DNA of 64,000 bases, from the NCBI RefSeq assembly GCF_900207575.1, contig NZ_OAOQ01000003.1, positions 1 through 64,000 on the forward strand, read 5' to 3'. This document shows, one piece after another, positions 20,978 to 30,852 of this stretch (positions are counted from its first letter, which is position 1; each line of letters starts with the position of its first letter). The translations under genes were made by a program, and so were the position numbers. The notes below the pieces were generated by a model. It was not told where the DNA came from, did no database searches, and saw only the letters and a list, made by a program, of their open reading frames with translations. The DNA is from Cereibacter ovatus (GTDB lineage Bacteria > Pseudomonadota > Alphaproteobacteria > Rhodobacterales > Rhodobacteraceae).

Positions 20978-21002
20978 GGCCCTTCCCGCACCGGGAAGGG
21001 CC
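20978..21002 (+). terminator. Hairpin after the aldolase gene
   Basis: GGCCCTTCCCG pairs with CGGGAAGGGCC around a 3-base loop, 7 bases after the stop. There is no clear T-run, so it may be a weak terminator or an mRNA-stabilising stem. Confidence 0.5.
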
Positions 21003-21084
21003 ATATTCCCGATTCCCAAAGCCCTGCAATTCTGGCATCCTCAGACCACCGCCCCCACCGAACGAGGGGCGCAAAAGGCAGAGC

Positions 21085-21387
21085 ATGACCGTCCCAACCT
21101 CCCGTCCCGCCATCGGCGCCAGCCTCTATTTCGCGCTGGCCTTCACCTTGGGCGCCTATTTCACCTTTGCGGCGGTGCAGGGCGATTACGGCGTGTTCCG
21201 TCAGGTCCAGATCGAGGCCGAAGCCAAGGCCCTCCAAGCCGAACGCGACCAGCTTGCCACCGAACTGGATGACATGCGCAACAAGACCCGTCGCCTGTCA
21301 GACGAATACCTCGACCTCGACCTGCTCGATGAACAGGCACGCTCGGTCCTGGGCTATGTCCGCGCCGACGAGATCGTGATCCGCTGA
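21085..21387 (+). CDS. ftsB: Septum formation initiator FtsB/DivIC family
   Basis: A 100-residue bitopic protein with a short cytoplasmic N-terminus, one membrane helix at about residues 14-30 (LYFALAFTLGAYFTFAAVQG), a coiled coil at about 40-75 (EAKALQAERDQLATELDDMR) and a C-terminal YLDLDLLDEQARSVLGY segment. The YxDxDLLDExAR pattern is typical of alphaproteobacterial FtsB-like proteins, which link FtsL and FtsQ in the divisome. Its place just before the pyruvate dehydrogenase genes is common in Rhodobacterales. Confidence 0.88.
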   Translation: MTVPTSRPAIGASLYFALAFTLGAYFTFAAVQGDYGVFRQVQIEAEAKALQAERDQLATELDDMRNKTRRLSDEYLDLDLLDEQARSVLGYVRADEIVIR

Positions 21388-21430
21388 TCCGATCCCTTCT
21401 CGCCCGCCGATCCCGGGCGCCCCCTCTGCC

Positions 21431-21461
21431 CATTCACTCTGGTCCAAATATCCACACCCGG
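21431..21461 (+). repeat. Dispersed intergenic motif, copy 2
   Basis: CATTCACTCTGGTCCAAATA followed by TCCACACCCGG lies 43 bases after ftsB. It is the most diverged of the three copies, but keeps CTCTGG..CCAAATATCC. It lies in the 251-base gap before pdhA. Confidence 0.5.
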
Positions 21462-21595
21462 CCGCTCTCTGGCCGGACATCATCCGATCCCCTCCGCGGC
21501 AGCGGCGGGCGATGACGGCCCCAACGGGGCCCGAAGAACCCGCCCCCCTCCGGCAAAACATTTGCTCTCGCCCCCAGCGCCGCGATAAGCTAAGG

Positions 21596-21615
21596 GTAGT
21601 TTAACTTTGAACTAC
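21596..21615. promoter_or_regulatory. Inverted repeat upstream of pdhA (possible operator)
   Basis: GTAGTT and AACTAC are exact inverted repeats separated by 8 bases, ending 23 bases before the pdhA start. The AT-rich tract stands out in otherwise GC-rich DNA. It could bind a regulator of pyruvate oxidation; no identity is claimed. Confidence 0.35.
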
Positions 21616-21638
21616 TTGTCGCGACGGGAGGCGCCGCA

Positions 21639-22628
21639 ATGGCCACCAGAAAATCGCCCGAACACTCCAACGCATCGAAGGACGACCTTCTGCGCTATTA
21701 CCGCGAGATGCTGCTCATCCGCCGCTTCGAGGAAAAGGCCGGCCAGCTTTACGGCATGGGCCTGATCGGCGGGTTCTGCCATCTCTACATCGGGCAGGAA
21801 GCCGTCGTCGTCGGCCTTGAGGCCGCCGCCAAGGACGGCGACAAACGCATCACATCGTATCGTGACCATGGCCACATGCTGGCCTGCGGGATGGACGCCA
21901 AGGGCGTCATGGCCGAACTGACCGGGCGCGAGGGCGGCTATTCCAAGGGCAAGGGCGGCTCGATGCACATGTTCTCGAAAGAGAAACATTTCTACGGCGG
22001 CCACGGCATCGTCGGCGCGCAGGTGCCATTGGGCGCGGGCCTTGCCTTCGCCGACAAATATCTCGGCAACGACAACGTGACCTTCGCCTATTTCGGCGAT
22101 GGCGCGGCCAATCAGGGCCAGGTCTACGAAACCTACAACATGGCCAAACTCTGGAGTCTGCCGGTCGTCTTCGTGATCGAAAACAACCAGTATGCGATGG
22201 GCACCAGCGTGAAACGCTCGACCCGGTCGCCCTCGCTGTGGGAACGCGGCGCCGCCTATGGCATCAAGGGTGAGGCGGTGGATGGCATGGACGTGCTGGC
22301 GGTGAAGGCTGCGGGCGAAAAGGCGGTTGCCGCCTGCCGAGCCGGACAGGGGCCCTATATCCTGGAAATGATGACCTATCGTTACCGCGGCCATTCGATG
22401 TCGGACCCTGCGAAATACCGCACGCGTGAAGAAGTCCAGCGGATGCGCGACGAAAAGGACGCCATCGAACATGTGCGCGATCTGCTGATGCAGGGCAACC
22501 TCGCCACCGACGACGACCTGAAGGCCATCGACCGCGACATCAAGGCCATCGTGAACGAGGCTGCCGACTTCGCCAAGGAAAGCCCCGAGCCCGCGCTCGA
22601 AGAGCTTTGGACCGACATTTACGCCTGA
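21639..22628 (+). CDS. pdhA: Pyruvate dehydrogenase E1 component, alpha subunit
   Basis: The 329-residue subunit binds thiamine diphosphate with PdhB and decarboxylates pyruvate. Marks: YREMLLIRRFEEKAGQLYGM at the start, SYRDHGHMLACG, KGKGGSMHMFS, the ThDP motif FAYFGDGAANQGQVYETYNM and the regulatory-loop-like RYRGHSMSDPAKYR. GGGAGG lies 9 bases before the ATG. It heads the pdhA-pdhB-pdhC operon; pdhB starts 12 bases after the stop. Confidence 0.95.
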   Translation: MATRKSPEHSNASKDDLLRYYREMLLIRRFEEKAGQLYGMGLIGGFCHLYIGQEAVVVGLEAAAKDGDKRITSYRDHGHMLACGMDAKGVMAELTGREGGYSKGKGGSMHMFSKEKHFYGGHGIVGAQVPLGAGLAFADKYLGNDNVTFAYFGDGAANQGQVYETYNMAKLWSLPVVFVIENNQYAMGTSVKRSTRSPSLWERGAAYGIKGEAVDGMDVLAVKAAGEKAVAACRAGQGPYILEMMTYRYRGHSMSDPAKYRTREEVQRMRDEKDAIEHVRDLLMQGNLATDDDLKAIDRDIKAIVNEAADFAKESPEPALEELWTDIYA

Positions 22629-22640
22629 GGGGACAAGACC

Positions 22641-23987
22641 ATGGCAACCGAAGTTCTGATGCCCGCCCTGTCGCCCACGATGGAGGAAGGCACGCTGGCC
22701 AAGTGGCTGGTGAAGGAAGGCGACGCGGTGAAATCCGGCCAGATCATCGCCGAGATCGAGACCGACAAGGCCACAATGGAATTCGAGGCCGTCGATGAAG
22801 GCACCGTCGGCAAGCTGTTGATCGCCGAGGGCACCGCAGGGGTAAAGGTCAACACCCCCATCGCGGTGCTGGTGGAAGACGGCGAAACCGCCGTCCCCTC
22901 GCCTGCGCCAAAGCCTGCGCCCCGTATCGAAGCCGCGCAGGCCAAAGCCATTGATCGGACACCCGCGCCGCGTGACCTCTCGCCCGACTGGCCCGAGGGC
23001 ACGGCGATGAAGACCATGACCGTCCGCGAGGCGCTGCGCGAGGCCATGGCCGAAGAAATGCGCACCGACAAGGCCGTGTTCCTGATGGGCGAAGAGGTGG
23101 GCGAGTATCAGGGCGCCTACAAGATCAGTCAGGGCCTGCTGGACGAATTCGGCACCAAGCGCGTGGTCGACACCCCGATCACCGAGCACGGCTTTGCCGG
23201 CATGGCGGTCGGCGCGGCCTTTGGTGGCCTGCGCCCCATTGTCGAGTTCATGACCTTCAACTTCGCGATGCAGGCCATCGACCAGATCATCAACTCGGCC
23301 GCCAAGACGCTTTACATGTCGGGCGGGCAGATGGGCTGCCCCATCGTCTTCCGCGGCCCGAACGGTGCCGCCGCCCGCGTCGGCGCCCAGCACAGCCAGG
23401 ATTACGCCGCCTGGTATGCCCAGATCCCCGGCCTGAAAGTGGTGATGCCCTATTCCGCATCGGACGCGAAGGGCTTGCTGAAACAGGCGATCCGCGATCC
23501 GAACCCGGTGATCTTCCTTGAAAACGAGATCCTTTACGGCCGCTCGTTCGAGGTTCCGGTTCTGGAAGATTTCACCATCCCCTTCGGCAAGGCCCGGATC
23601 TGGCGCGAAGGCACCGACCTGACCATCGTCTCGTTCGGCATCGGCATGACCTACGCGCTGGAAGCCGCCGACCGGCTGGCGAAAGAGGGCATCTCGGCCG
23701 AGGTGATCGACCTGCGCACCCTGCGCCCCATCGATTACGACACGGTGATCGACTCCGTGAAAAAGACCAACCGCTGCATCACGGTGGAAGAAGGCTGGCC
23801 GGTGGGGTCCATCGGCAATCATCTGGCGGCAACGATCATGCAGCGGGCCTTTGACTGGCTGGATGCGCCGGTGCTGAACCTGACGGGCAAGGATGTGCCG
23901 ATGCCTTATGCGGCCAACCTGGAAAAGCACGCGCTGGTCACCACGGCCGAGGTTGTCGAAGCCGCGAAATCCGTCTGCTACCGCTAA
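22641..23987 (+). CDS. pdhB: Pyruvate dehydrogenase E1 component, beta subunit, with lipoyl domain
   Basis: The 448-residue protein is a natural fusion. Residues 1-80 form a lipoyl domain ([15 protein letters not shown], lysine in the DKA turn). A Pro/Ala linker follows to about residue 115. The rest is the E1-beta fold ([57 protein letters not shown]). Lipoyl-E1-beta fusions are characteristic of alphaproteobacteria. The first 80 residues are very similar to the start of PdhC next door, pointing to duplication. The domain is probably lipoylated, using LipB/LipA; lipB lies at 61.4 kb in this window. Confidence 0.95.
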   Translation: MATEVLMPALSPTMEEGTLAKWLVKEGDAVKSGQIIAEIETDKATMEFEAVDEGTVGKLLIAEGTAGVKVNTPIAVLVEDGETAVPSPAPKPAPRIEAAQAKAIDRTPAPRDLSPDWPEGTAMKTMTVREALREAMAEEMRTDKAVFLMGEEVGEYQGAYKISQGLLDEFGTKRVVDTPITEHGFAGMAVGAAFGGLRPIVEFMTFNFAMQAIDQIINSAAKTLYMSGGQMGCPIVFRGPNGAAARVGAQHSQDYAAWYAQIPGLKVVMPYSASDAKGLLKQAIRDPNPVIFLENEILYGRSFEVPVLEDFTIPFGKARIWREGTDLTIVSFGIGMTYALEAADRLAKEGISAEVIDLRTLRPIDYDTVIDSVKKTNRCITVEEGWPVGSIGNHLAATIMQRAFDWLDAPVLNLTGKDVPMPYAANLEKHALVTTAEVVEAAKSVCYR

Positions 23988-23997
23988 GGAGATCCCG

Positions 23998-25296
23998 ATG
24001 GCAACCGAGATCCTGATGCCCGCGCTGTCTCCGACGATGGAAGAGGGGACGCTGGCGAAATGGCTGAAAAAAGAAGGGGATGCGGTCCGCGCCGGCGACG
24101 TGATCGCCGAGATCGAGACCGACAAGGCCACGATGGAATTCGAGGCCGTGGATGAAGGTATCCTTGGCAGGATCCTGATCGCCGAAGGCACCGCGGGGGT
24201 GAAGGTCAACACCCCCATCGCGCTGATGGTTGCAGAAGATGAAACCGCCGAGGCGCCCAAACCGGCGGCACCTGCCACGCAACCCGCAAGCGCGGCCCCC
24301 ACCCCGACCGCTGCACCGGCACCAGCGCCGACCATGGCGCCCAAAGAGGCGGGTGGTCGCGTCTTCGCCTCGCCACTGGCGCGACGCATCGCGAAGGAAA
24401 AAGGGTTGGATCTGTCGACCGTGACAGGATCGGGTCCGCGCGGCCGCATCGTGCGGGCCGATGTCGAGGGCGCGGCCCCGCAGGCGCCCACCGCACAACC
24501 GGCCCGCGCACCCGTGGCCGCACCGGCCCCCGCGGCGCAACCTGCCTTGGCGACAGCGTCAACCGGCGCCTCGGCCGAGACGGTTGCCAGGCTCTATTCC
24601 GATCGCGCGTTCGATGAGATCGCGCTTGACGGGATGCGGCGCACCATTGCCGCCCGCCTGACCGAAGCCAAGCAGACGATCCCGCATTTCTATCTGCGCC
24701 GCTCGGTGCGGCTGGATGCGCTGATGGCGTTCCGCAGCCAGTTGAATGCCTCGCTTGAAGGCCGCGGGGTCAAGCTTTCGGTCAATGATTTCATCATCAA
24801 GGCCTGTGCTTTGGCGCTTCAGCAGGTGCCGGATGCCAATGCCGTCTGGGCGGGCGACCGCATCCTGCGGCTGAAGCCGTCCGATGTCGCAGTGGCCGTC
24901 GCGGTCGAGGGGGGGCTGTTCACGCCAGTCCTGCGCGACGCACAGGCGAAAACGCTGTCGGCGCTGTCATCCGAGATGAAGGATCTGGCCGCCCGCGCCC
25001 GGACGCGCAAGCTTGCGCCGCAGGAATATCAGGGCGGCAGTTTCGCGATCTCGAATCTGGGCATGTTCGGGGTCGAGAATTTTGACGCGGTCATCAACCC
25101 GCCGCATGGCTCGATACTGGCTGTGGGGGCCGGGATCAAGACACCCGTGGTGGGCAGCGATGGCCAGATCGCGGTGGCCACTGTGATGTCGATGACACTG
25201 TCGGTCGATCACCGGGTGATCGACGGCGCACTGGGCGCCGAGTTCCTGCGCGCGATCTGTGACAATCTGGAAAACCCGCTCGCCATGCTGGCGTGA
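23998..25296 (+). CDS. pdhC: Dihydrolipoamide acetyltransferase (E2) of pyruvate dehydrogenase
   Basis: The 432-residue E2 core has one lipoyl domain at residues 1-78 ([15 protein letters not shown]), an Ala/Pro linker, and a peripheral subunit-binding domain near 120-155 ([20 protein letters not shown]). After another linker comes the catalytic acetyltransferase domain ([20 protein letters not shown] to the end), with the active-site motif [16 protein letters not shown] near the C-terminus. It passes the acetyl group to CoA. Start at 23998, 10 bases after pdhB, with AAGGAG ahead. No E3 gene follows in the window. Confidence 0.95.
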   Translation: MATEILMPALSPTMEEGTLAKWLKKEGDAVRAGDVIAEIETDKATMEFEAVDEGILGRILIAEGTAGVKVNTPIALMVAEDETAEAPKPAAPATQPASAAPTPTAAPAPAPTMAPKEAGGRVFASPLARRIAKEKGLDLSTVTGSGPRGRIVRADVEGAAPQAPTAQPARAPVAAPAPAAQPALATASTGASAETVARLYSDRAFDEIALDGMRRTIAARLTEAKQTIPHFYLRRSVRLDALMAFRSQLNASLEGRGVKLSVNDFIIKACALALQQVPDANAVWAGDRILRLKPSDVAVAVAVEGGLFTPVLRDAQAKTLSALSSEMKDLAARARTRKLAPQEYQGGSFAISNLGMFGVENFDAVINPPHGSILAVGAGIKTPVVGSDGQIAVATVMSMTLSVDHRVIDGALGAEFLRAICDNLENPLAMLA

Positions 25297-25307
25297 CGGG
25301 ACGCGAT

Positions 25308-25330
25308 GGGGCGGCTTCGGCCGCCCCTTT
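25308..25330. terminator. Bidirectional terminator between pdhC and cysE
   Basis: GGGGCGGC and GCCGCCCC close a TTCG tetraloop and are followed by TTT. The stem lies between converging genes. Confidence 0.75.
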
Positions 25331-25335
25331 CGCGT

Positions 25336-26142
25336 TCAGCCGTCGGAAAGCAACTGGTCCATCTTGACCGAGGGCTGCGCGCATCCCGCCTCGCCCACGA
25401 CCCGCGCGGGCACACCTGCAACCGTGGTGCAGGGCGGCACGTCGTGCAGCACGACCGAACCCGCGGCGATCCGGCTGCAATGGCCGACATGGATATTGCC
25501 AAGAACCTTCGCCCCGGCCCCGATCATCACCCCGTTGCCGATCTTGGGGTGGCGGTCGCCATCCGCTTTGCCGGTGCCGCCCAGCGTCACCGAATGCAAC
25601 ATCGAGACATTGTCCCCCACCACCGCGGTTTCGCCGATCACGATGGAATGGGCATGGTCGATCATGATGCCACGCCCGATCCGCGCCGCAGGATGGATAT
25701 CGACCCCGAATACCTCGGACACACGCATCTGGACGAAATAGGCCAGATCCTGCCGTCCGGTCGTCCAAAGCCAATGGCCGACCCGATAGGCCTGAACTGC
25801 CTGATAGCCCTTGAAGAACAGAATCGGCTGAATGAACCGATGACACGCCGGGTCACGATCATAGACCGCCACCATGTCTGCCCGCGCCATCTGCCCCAGA
25901 TCCGGGTCAGAGGCATAAGCATCATCGGCGATCTCGCGCAGAATCTGCTCACTCATCTCGCCCGAGGCAAGCTTCAACGAGAATCGATAAGCCAGCGCCC
26001 GCTCCATCGAGGGGTGATGCAGAAGGCTGGAGTGAACAAGACCGCCCAGCAGCGGTTCGGTCAGAATGGCGGCATGACCCTCTTCGACTATACGCTGCCA
26101 GACCGGATCTACGGTCGAAACGCGGGGTTTGGGCTCGGCCAT
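25336..26142 (-). CDS. cysE: Serine O-acetyltransferase
   Basis: The 268-residue enzyme acetylates L-serine with acetyl-CoA, the first step of cysteine synthesis. An N-terminal helical part (residues 1-140, including ARADMVAVYDRDPACHRFIQ) precedes a left-handed beta-helix with hexapeptide repeats (GVDIHPAARIGRGIMIDHAH, IVIGETAVVGDNVSMLHSVT, GDRHPKIGNGVMIGAGAKVL). The active-site DHAH and the LGG(T)G..DRHP region are present. AAGGA precedes the ATG at 26142. cysE flanks the GTA cluster in Rhodobacter capsulatus too, which supports shared gene order. Confidence 0.95.
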   Translation of the reverse strand: MAEPKPRVSTVDPVWQRIVEEGHAAILTEPLLGGLVHSSLLHHPSMERALAYRFSLKLASGEMSEQILREIADDAYASDPDLGQMARADMVAVYDRDPACHRFIQPILFFKGYQAVQAYRVGHWLWTTGRQDLAYFVQMRVSEVFGVDIHPAARIGRGIMIDHAHSIVIGETAVVGDNVSMLHSVTLGGTGKADGDRHPKIGNGVMIGAGAKVLGNIHVGHCSRIAAGSVVLHDVPPCTTVAGVPARVVGEAGCAQPSVKMDQLLSDG

Positions 26143-26170
26143 GGCTGATCCTTCGTGATGGTGTTTCAAA

Positions 26171-26503
26171 TTAGCACATAGTCGACGTTTGTGACAGCGA
26201 AAGGGGGTGTTTGTCTGACCGCTTCCTTGCCCGACACGCCAACATCAGCGCGATCAACGCCAGAGCGTCCAGAAAATCGGCATCAAGGCCCAGCGGCTCG
26301 CGCCGTCGCGGCAGCCCGGATGCGGCAGAACCCAGACTGCCGTCGCCCCATGCAGGATGCGAATGGCCCAGCCGCTTCGAGACCTTGTGCGCCGAATGCG
26401 CCTGTTCCACCAGACGCCCCAGACAGGCGGCCCTTTCCTGCCCCGGCAGCGCGGCAAGTGTCCGCGCCACCGTCACCAGATCCGCCAGCAGCACCGTCCG
26501 CAT
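26171..26503 (-). CDS. Conserved hypothetical protein attached to the GTA operon
   Basis: A 110-residue, mostly helical protein that I cannot assign to a characterised family. It has a hydrophobic helix start (LLADLVTVARTLAALPGQER), the run RLGHSHPAWGDGSLGSAASG and a basic C-terminus (CRARKRSDKHPL). It begins 3 bases after the g15 stop, so it is very likely the last gene of the GTA transcript and translationally coupled. It could be a GTA accessory protein or a passenger; no signal peptide is seen. Confidence 0.7.
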   Translation of the reverse strand: MRTVLLADLVTVARTLAALPGQERAACLGRLVEQAHSAHKVSKRLGHSHPAWGDGSLGSAASGLPRRREPLGLDADFLDALALIALMLACRARKRSDKHPLSLSQTSTMC

Positions 26504-26506
26504 GGC

Positions 26507-29500
26507 TTAACCGTCGATGTCCAGACTGCGGAACAGCCCCGGTCCATAGCTTTCCGAGACTTGCGCCACCTCGATGGTGAAGGCCGCCGCTTGCGTGCCA
26601 TCCCGGGCCTGCTCGGCGGCGGGATAGGTCCACAGCGGCCCGGCAACCTCGGCGCGACGGACCACCTGCCCGCCCACCCGAACCTGCACCAGATACATCT
26701 CGCTTGCCTCGCCCAGAGGCACCTCGCGCGCTTCCCAACTGTCGCCATCCAGCCGCGTGCGACGGACCCAGCCAACCGCCAGATCGCCGCCTTGGCGCAC
26801 TGCACGCAGATGAACCGGCGCATAGGGACGCAGACCTGCACCGGCAAACGACTCGGTCAGATGCACAACCTGCGGGTCGTCATAGCCAAGGCCGGCAGCG
26901 CCGATGCGGAAATGGCGGACAAGTCCCCGGTCGCCCAGCGGCATGTCCACCTGCACCAGCGCCCGGTTCAACAGCACGACAAGACTGCCCTCGGGCCAGA
27001 CGTCAGGGATCAGGGCGTCGGTCCCTGCCTGACCGCGCAGACGGCGCGTCAGCGCCCATTCGCGCGGGCCGACCAGTTCCGCCCCGGCAAACTGGAACAC
27101 CTCCCATCTGTCGGGCGATCCGTCGCCAATCGCCATCACATTCGCACCGTTCAACACCGCAGTATCCGAGGCCGACGACAACGCCATCCCCTGCATCCGC
27201 ACCCGCAGCGCATCGCCCATATCCCACCTTCCCGAAGGCGCCGCCCGCAGGGGCGAAAGCGTCACCCCCAGCGTGGCCCCGACCGGCAGCAGGCGGTTCA
27301 GCCGATAGCCCGCCTCCTCATGGGCTCGCCACAATGCGACCTGCCCCGGCCAGGGCGAGGCCGCCACAGCCAGATGCGGCGCATGGGCGATCTCGGCGCC
27401 GGTCAACAGCGGCAGGTCCAGAAACACCGGATAGACCGGCACCGGCGCGGCAAAGCTGCGCGCCGCGGGCGGCGTGTCGGCAATGTTTGCGGGGCGGTAA
27501 AGCGCAGGCTCGACCCGGACAGCCTCGGCCAGTTGCGCATCCGCCTGTTCCAACCGATCGATGCGCCAGCGACGGCCATCCATCTCGACCACATCCCCCG
27601 CACCCAGCGACAAGGCCGAGCGCGGCAACGCAAAACGCACCGTGTCGCGCGCCACCCGCGCCTCGGCCAGCCAACGTTCCACCGTGCCCCGCGCTTCGGC
27701 CCCGGTCAGAACAAGCGGCACCTCGGACTGCGAAACCGAGAATGTCGCCTCGTCGGGAAAGGCTGCCTCGACCTGCCGCGCGGCATAGTCGCCCTCGGCC
27801 TCAAGATAGCCCAGCCGCACCCGGCCTGCTGTCTCGGCCTCGGCCGCGCGCAGAACTTCCACCGCGCCGTCAAGCTCGCTGCTTTCCACCAGCCCCTCGC
27901 GCGTCAGCGCAACATGCGCCCGCCCGTCGCGCATCCGAAATACCAGAAGGCCATCGCGTTCCAGCGCCTCGAACCCACAGGCGAGCATCAAAGGCTGAAG
28001 TGCCGCGCGCGCCGACCCGACTTCGGCCACGCCATAACCACGCACAAGACCATGCAACCCCGACACATCAACGGCCGTCACACCGGACCGCTCACAGATC
28101 TCGGCCACCACCGCCGCCAGCGGCTGCGAGGCCGCACGACCGTTCAGCCAATGGCCGTGCACATAATTACCGCCATCGCCCCAGACATCCGTCAGCGCCG
28201 GAAATTCAGGGAAGGGTCGCGCATCCCAGCACCAGACATGCGCATTTTCCATGTCCACCATGGGGCCGCCATAAAGCGGAGAGACCGGATTGTTGCGCCC
28301 ATCCCCCCAGTATTCCGCCATGGCGCGCAGATAGTTCATCGCAATGGCGTCATCGCGGCTTCCAGACGATCCCCGGGGCCGCGCCGATTCCGAACTTTTC
28401 GGATCGACGAACAAGTGTGGCTGGTTCGTGGCCTTGTCGATGGCGGCACAGCCGTATTCGGTGAACCAGATCGGTTTCGACTTCGGCACCCAATCGGTCG
28501 GCTGCGCCTGCCGAACACCTGCGATACGTTCGTGATGGGGCAGAGACCACCAGCTTTTCAGATCCTTCGGACGGTAGATCCACGGCTCTCCATGGGCGCC
28601 ATCCTCGATCGGCCGCCGCCGTTGGGCCTCGGCATCCTCGGGGCTGGCGTAATACCAGTCGAACCCCTCGCCCCCGGCGATATTGGCCTTCAGATAGTCG
28701 AGATTGTGGATCGACCCCCAACCTGCATCGGCATGGGCCTCGCCATCACGCCAGTCCGACAGCGGCATGTAATTGTCGATGCCGACGAAATCGATGTTGG
28801 GATCCGACCAAAGCGGGTCCAGATGGAACCGGACATCGCCCCCGACATGGTGGCCGAACCATTCAGACCAGTCCGCCGCATAGCCGATCTTCGTTCCGGC
28901 CCCCAGAATGGCGCGCACATCCGCCGCCAATCGTTTCAGCGCCGCAACCGCCGGATAGCTGTCCCCCGCACCGCGGATCTGCGTCAGCCCGCGCAGTTCC
29001 GATCCGATGCAGAACGCCTCGACCCCGCCCGCCAGACGGCAAAGCCACGCCTGATGCAGGATGAACCGGCGGAACCGCCAGTCCTCGGGTCCGTCATAGC
29101 GCAACTGATCGCCATCGATGCTGAAATCCGAGGGCTCTGCCGCACCGAAGAACGCCTCGACCTCGGCCGCCGCCGCCTCGCTGCGGTCGGGGCTGCCTGC
29201 CACGCCCGGGGCCACCGACACGGTGATCCGCCCCCGCCACGGCAGAACCGGCTGATCCGCAGCCCCCGACCACGGATCGGGACGCCCGTTTCCGGCCAAC
29301 TGCTCCATCAGGATGAAAGGATAGAACATCACGCTCTGGTCGCGCTCTCGCAGCGCCCGGATCGCCTCGACCACCGCGGCATCGGCCGGCGTTCCCCCGT
29401 AGACAGGCCGGCCGTCGACGCGCGCGATGGGCTGCGCCGCCACGCGCGCAACGCCGGACACACGCCACGGCATCCGCGCAGCATCGAACTTCACCTGCTC

Positions 29501-30412
29501 GACCTTCGGCCGGATTTCGCAACTGCCGCAGCGCAGGTCGTTTCCGAACCACGACACCACCAGCGAGACCGACCGGCACGCCGGCAGCTCTCCGGTCAGT
29601 TGCGACAGCGAGGTGACAAGATCGCTCTGCCCCGAGGGCGCATGTTCATTGGCCGAGCCGCTCTCGCCCGGCCCGTATCTGTAAGCCAGCCGGCTGGTCG
29701 CCAAGGCATATTCCCCACAGCCGGGCACCAGCGCCACCCCCTTGACCACATCCTGAAGACTGGTGATCCGCACGGCAAGCGTCCCCTGCGCCGACCGCAA
29801 CACCTCGAACGAGAATTGCGGCACGCGGTTGCCGAAGCCTTCCAGTTCCAGATCCTCGAACACCACATAGGCGATCCCGCGATAGGCGGGCGCCTGACCC
29901 GTGCCCTCGACCGCCTCGATCTTCGGATCAGGAAGCTGGTCCTCGGTGCCACGATAGACCCGCATGTTCAGCTTGCGGCGGGAAATCTCGGTGCCATCGG
30001 CCCAGATGCGACCCACCCGCAGGATCTCGCCCTCGCACAGGGCGAAGGCCACGCTGACGGAATAGGAATAACTGACCACGGTCGTCTTGGCACCACCGCC
30101 ACCCTTGCCGCCGCTGCTGCTTTCGCTTTGGCTCTCAAGGAAACGCGAGGCCCAGATCACCTGTCCCGCCACCCGGTTTCGCCCCCAAAGCTGCGGCACC
30201 GCCGCGCCCTCGCCCGCGCCCATCAGCCGGAACCGTTCGATACGGCCGGTCTGCACGGTCTGCGATCCCGGCCCCATCAGCCGCTGATCGATCACCTGCC
30301 CGATGGTCGCCCCGATCGCACGACCGATGACGCCCCCCGACAGGCCAAGAAGCGTGCCGCCAAAGCTCGCCCCGATCGCCGAGCCGGCAGCCGCCAGCAG
30401 TAAAGTCGCCAT
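26507..30412 (-). CDS. g15: GTA host-specificity / tail-fibre protein ('megatron')
   Basis: At 1301 residues this is the largest GTA protein. The N-terminus is glycine-rich and hydrophobic (LLLAAAGSAIGASFGGTLLG). Residues about 200-800 match the GTA TIM-barrel-like (glycoside-hydrolase-like) region, with NLDYLKANIAGGEGFDWYYA, PIWFTEYGCAAIDKATNQPH and VWCWDARPFPEFP. After this comes a putative phage-tail domain (VAEICERSGVTAVDVSGLHG). In the R. capsulatus particle this protein closes the tail tip and takes part in penetrating the recipient envelope. The ATG at 30412 overlaps the g14 stop as ATGA. The reading frame is intact, which argues for selection on function. Confidence 0.92.
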   Translation of the reverse strand: MATLLLAAAGSAIGASFGGTLLGLSGGVIGRAIGATIGQVIDQRLMGPGSQTVQTGRIERFRLMGAGEGAAVPQLWGRNRVAGQVIWASRFLESQSESSSGGKGGGGAKTTVVSYSYSVSVAFALCEGEILRVGRIWADGTEISRRKLNMRVYRGTEDQLPDPKIEAVEGTGQAPAYRGIAYVVFEDLELEGFGNRVPQFSFEVLRSAQGTLAVRITSLQDVVKGVALVPGCGEYALATSRLAYRYGPGESGSANEHAPSGQSDLVTSLSQLTGELPACRSVSLVVSWFGNDLRCGSCEIRPKVEQVKFDAARMPWRVSGVARVAAQPIARVDGRPVYGGTPADAAVVEAIRALRERDQSVMFYPFILMEQLAGNGRPDPWSGAADQPVLPWRGRITVSVAPGVAGSPDRSEAAAAEVEAFFGAAEPSDFSIDGDQLRYDGPEDWRFRRFILHQAWLCRLAGGVEAFCIGSELRGLTQIRGAGDSYPAVAALKRLAADVRAILGAGTKIGYAADWSEWFGHHVGGDVRFHLDPLWSDPNIDFVGIDNYMPLSDWRDGEAHADAGWGSIHNLDYLKANIAGGEGFDWYYASPEDAEAQRRRPIEDGAHGEPWIYRPKDLKSWWSLPHHERIAGVRQAQPTDWVPKSKPIWFTEYGCAAIDKATNQPHLFVDPKSSESARPRGSSGSRDDAIAMNYLRAMAEYWGDGRNNPVSPLYGGPMVDMENAHVWCWDARPFPEFPALTDVWGDGGNYVHGHWLNGRAASQPLAAVVAEICERSGVTAVDVSGLHGLVRGYGVAEVGSARAALQPLMLACGFEALERDGLLVFRMRDGRAHVALTREGLVESSELDGAVEVLRAAEAETAGRVRLGYLEAEGDYAARQVEAAFPDEATFSVSQSEVPLVLTGAEARGTVERWLAEARVARDTVRFALPRSALSLGAGDVVEMDGRRWRIDRLEQADAQLAEAVRVEPALYRPANIADTPPAARSFAAPVPVYPVFLDLPLLTGAEIAHAPHLAVAASPWPGQVALWRAHEEAGYRLNRLLPVGATLGVTLSPLRAAPSGRWDMGDALRVRMQGMALSSASDTAVLNGANVMAIGDGSPDRWEVFQFAGAELVGPREWALTRRLRGQAGTDALIPDVWPEGSLVVLLNRALVQVDMPLGDRGLVRHFRIGAAGLGYDDPQVVHLTESFAGAGLRPYAPVHLRAVRQGGDLAVGWVRRTRLDGDSWEAREVPLGEASEMYLVQVRVGGQVVRRAEVAGPLWTYPAAEQARDGTQAAAFTIEVAQVSESYGPGLFRSLDIDG

Positions 30413-30852
30413 CAGACGGTCCTTTCCGGAAATGCAAAGCGCGCCGCGATGCGCCGCGCCCATGGCTCTGACAACGGGCTTTCGATCACCCCATGCCCGC
30501 TGAAGGCATGGATGAACCCGGCCTCGGGGCCGACCTCCGCCTGTATCCCCAGATGCTTGGCCACAGCCTCGGGCCGCATCCGGAACAACAGGACATCGCC
30601 CGCGGCCGCGTCCTGCAACGGCTTGGCCACCAGCCAGCGCCGGCAGGCCGCCATCAGCACCTCATCGCCCGCGGGCTCGGACCAGTCGGGCGTATAGGGC
30701 GGGGCGGCCTCGGGCTCGGCGCCGCAAACGGCACGCCACACCCCGCGCAACAGCCCAAGACAATCCGTGCCCGCCCCCCTCACCGAGGCCTGATGCACAT
30801 AGGGCGTTCCGATCCAGCGCCGCGCCTCTGCCACCACATCAGCGCCCCTCAT
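30412..30852 (-). CDS. g14: GTA tail peptidase, NlpC/P60 family
   Basis: A 146-residue NlpC/P60-type cell wall peptidase of the phage-tail subclass. It contains the catalytic cysteine in GAGTDCLGLLRGVWR (about residue 31), the GDVLLFRM strand and a His in AKHLGIQ. It probably cuts recipient peptidoglycan during DNA delivery. It overlaps g13 by 4 bases upstream and g15 by 3 bases downstream. Confidence 0.92.
   Translation of the reverse strand: MRGADVVAEARRWIGTPYVHQASVRGAGTDCLGLLRGVWRAVCGAEPEAAPPYTPDWSEPAGDEVLMAACRRWLVAKPLQDAAAGDVLLFRMRPEAVAKHLGIQAEVGPEAGFIHAFSGHGVIESPLSEPWARRIAARFAFPERTV

Noticed and set aside
26357-30403. A 1348-codon plus-strand reading frame antisense to GTA g15
   Set aside because: It mirrors g15 codon by codon and shows the Arg/Pro/His excess of antisense frames; no start signal or domain was recognised.
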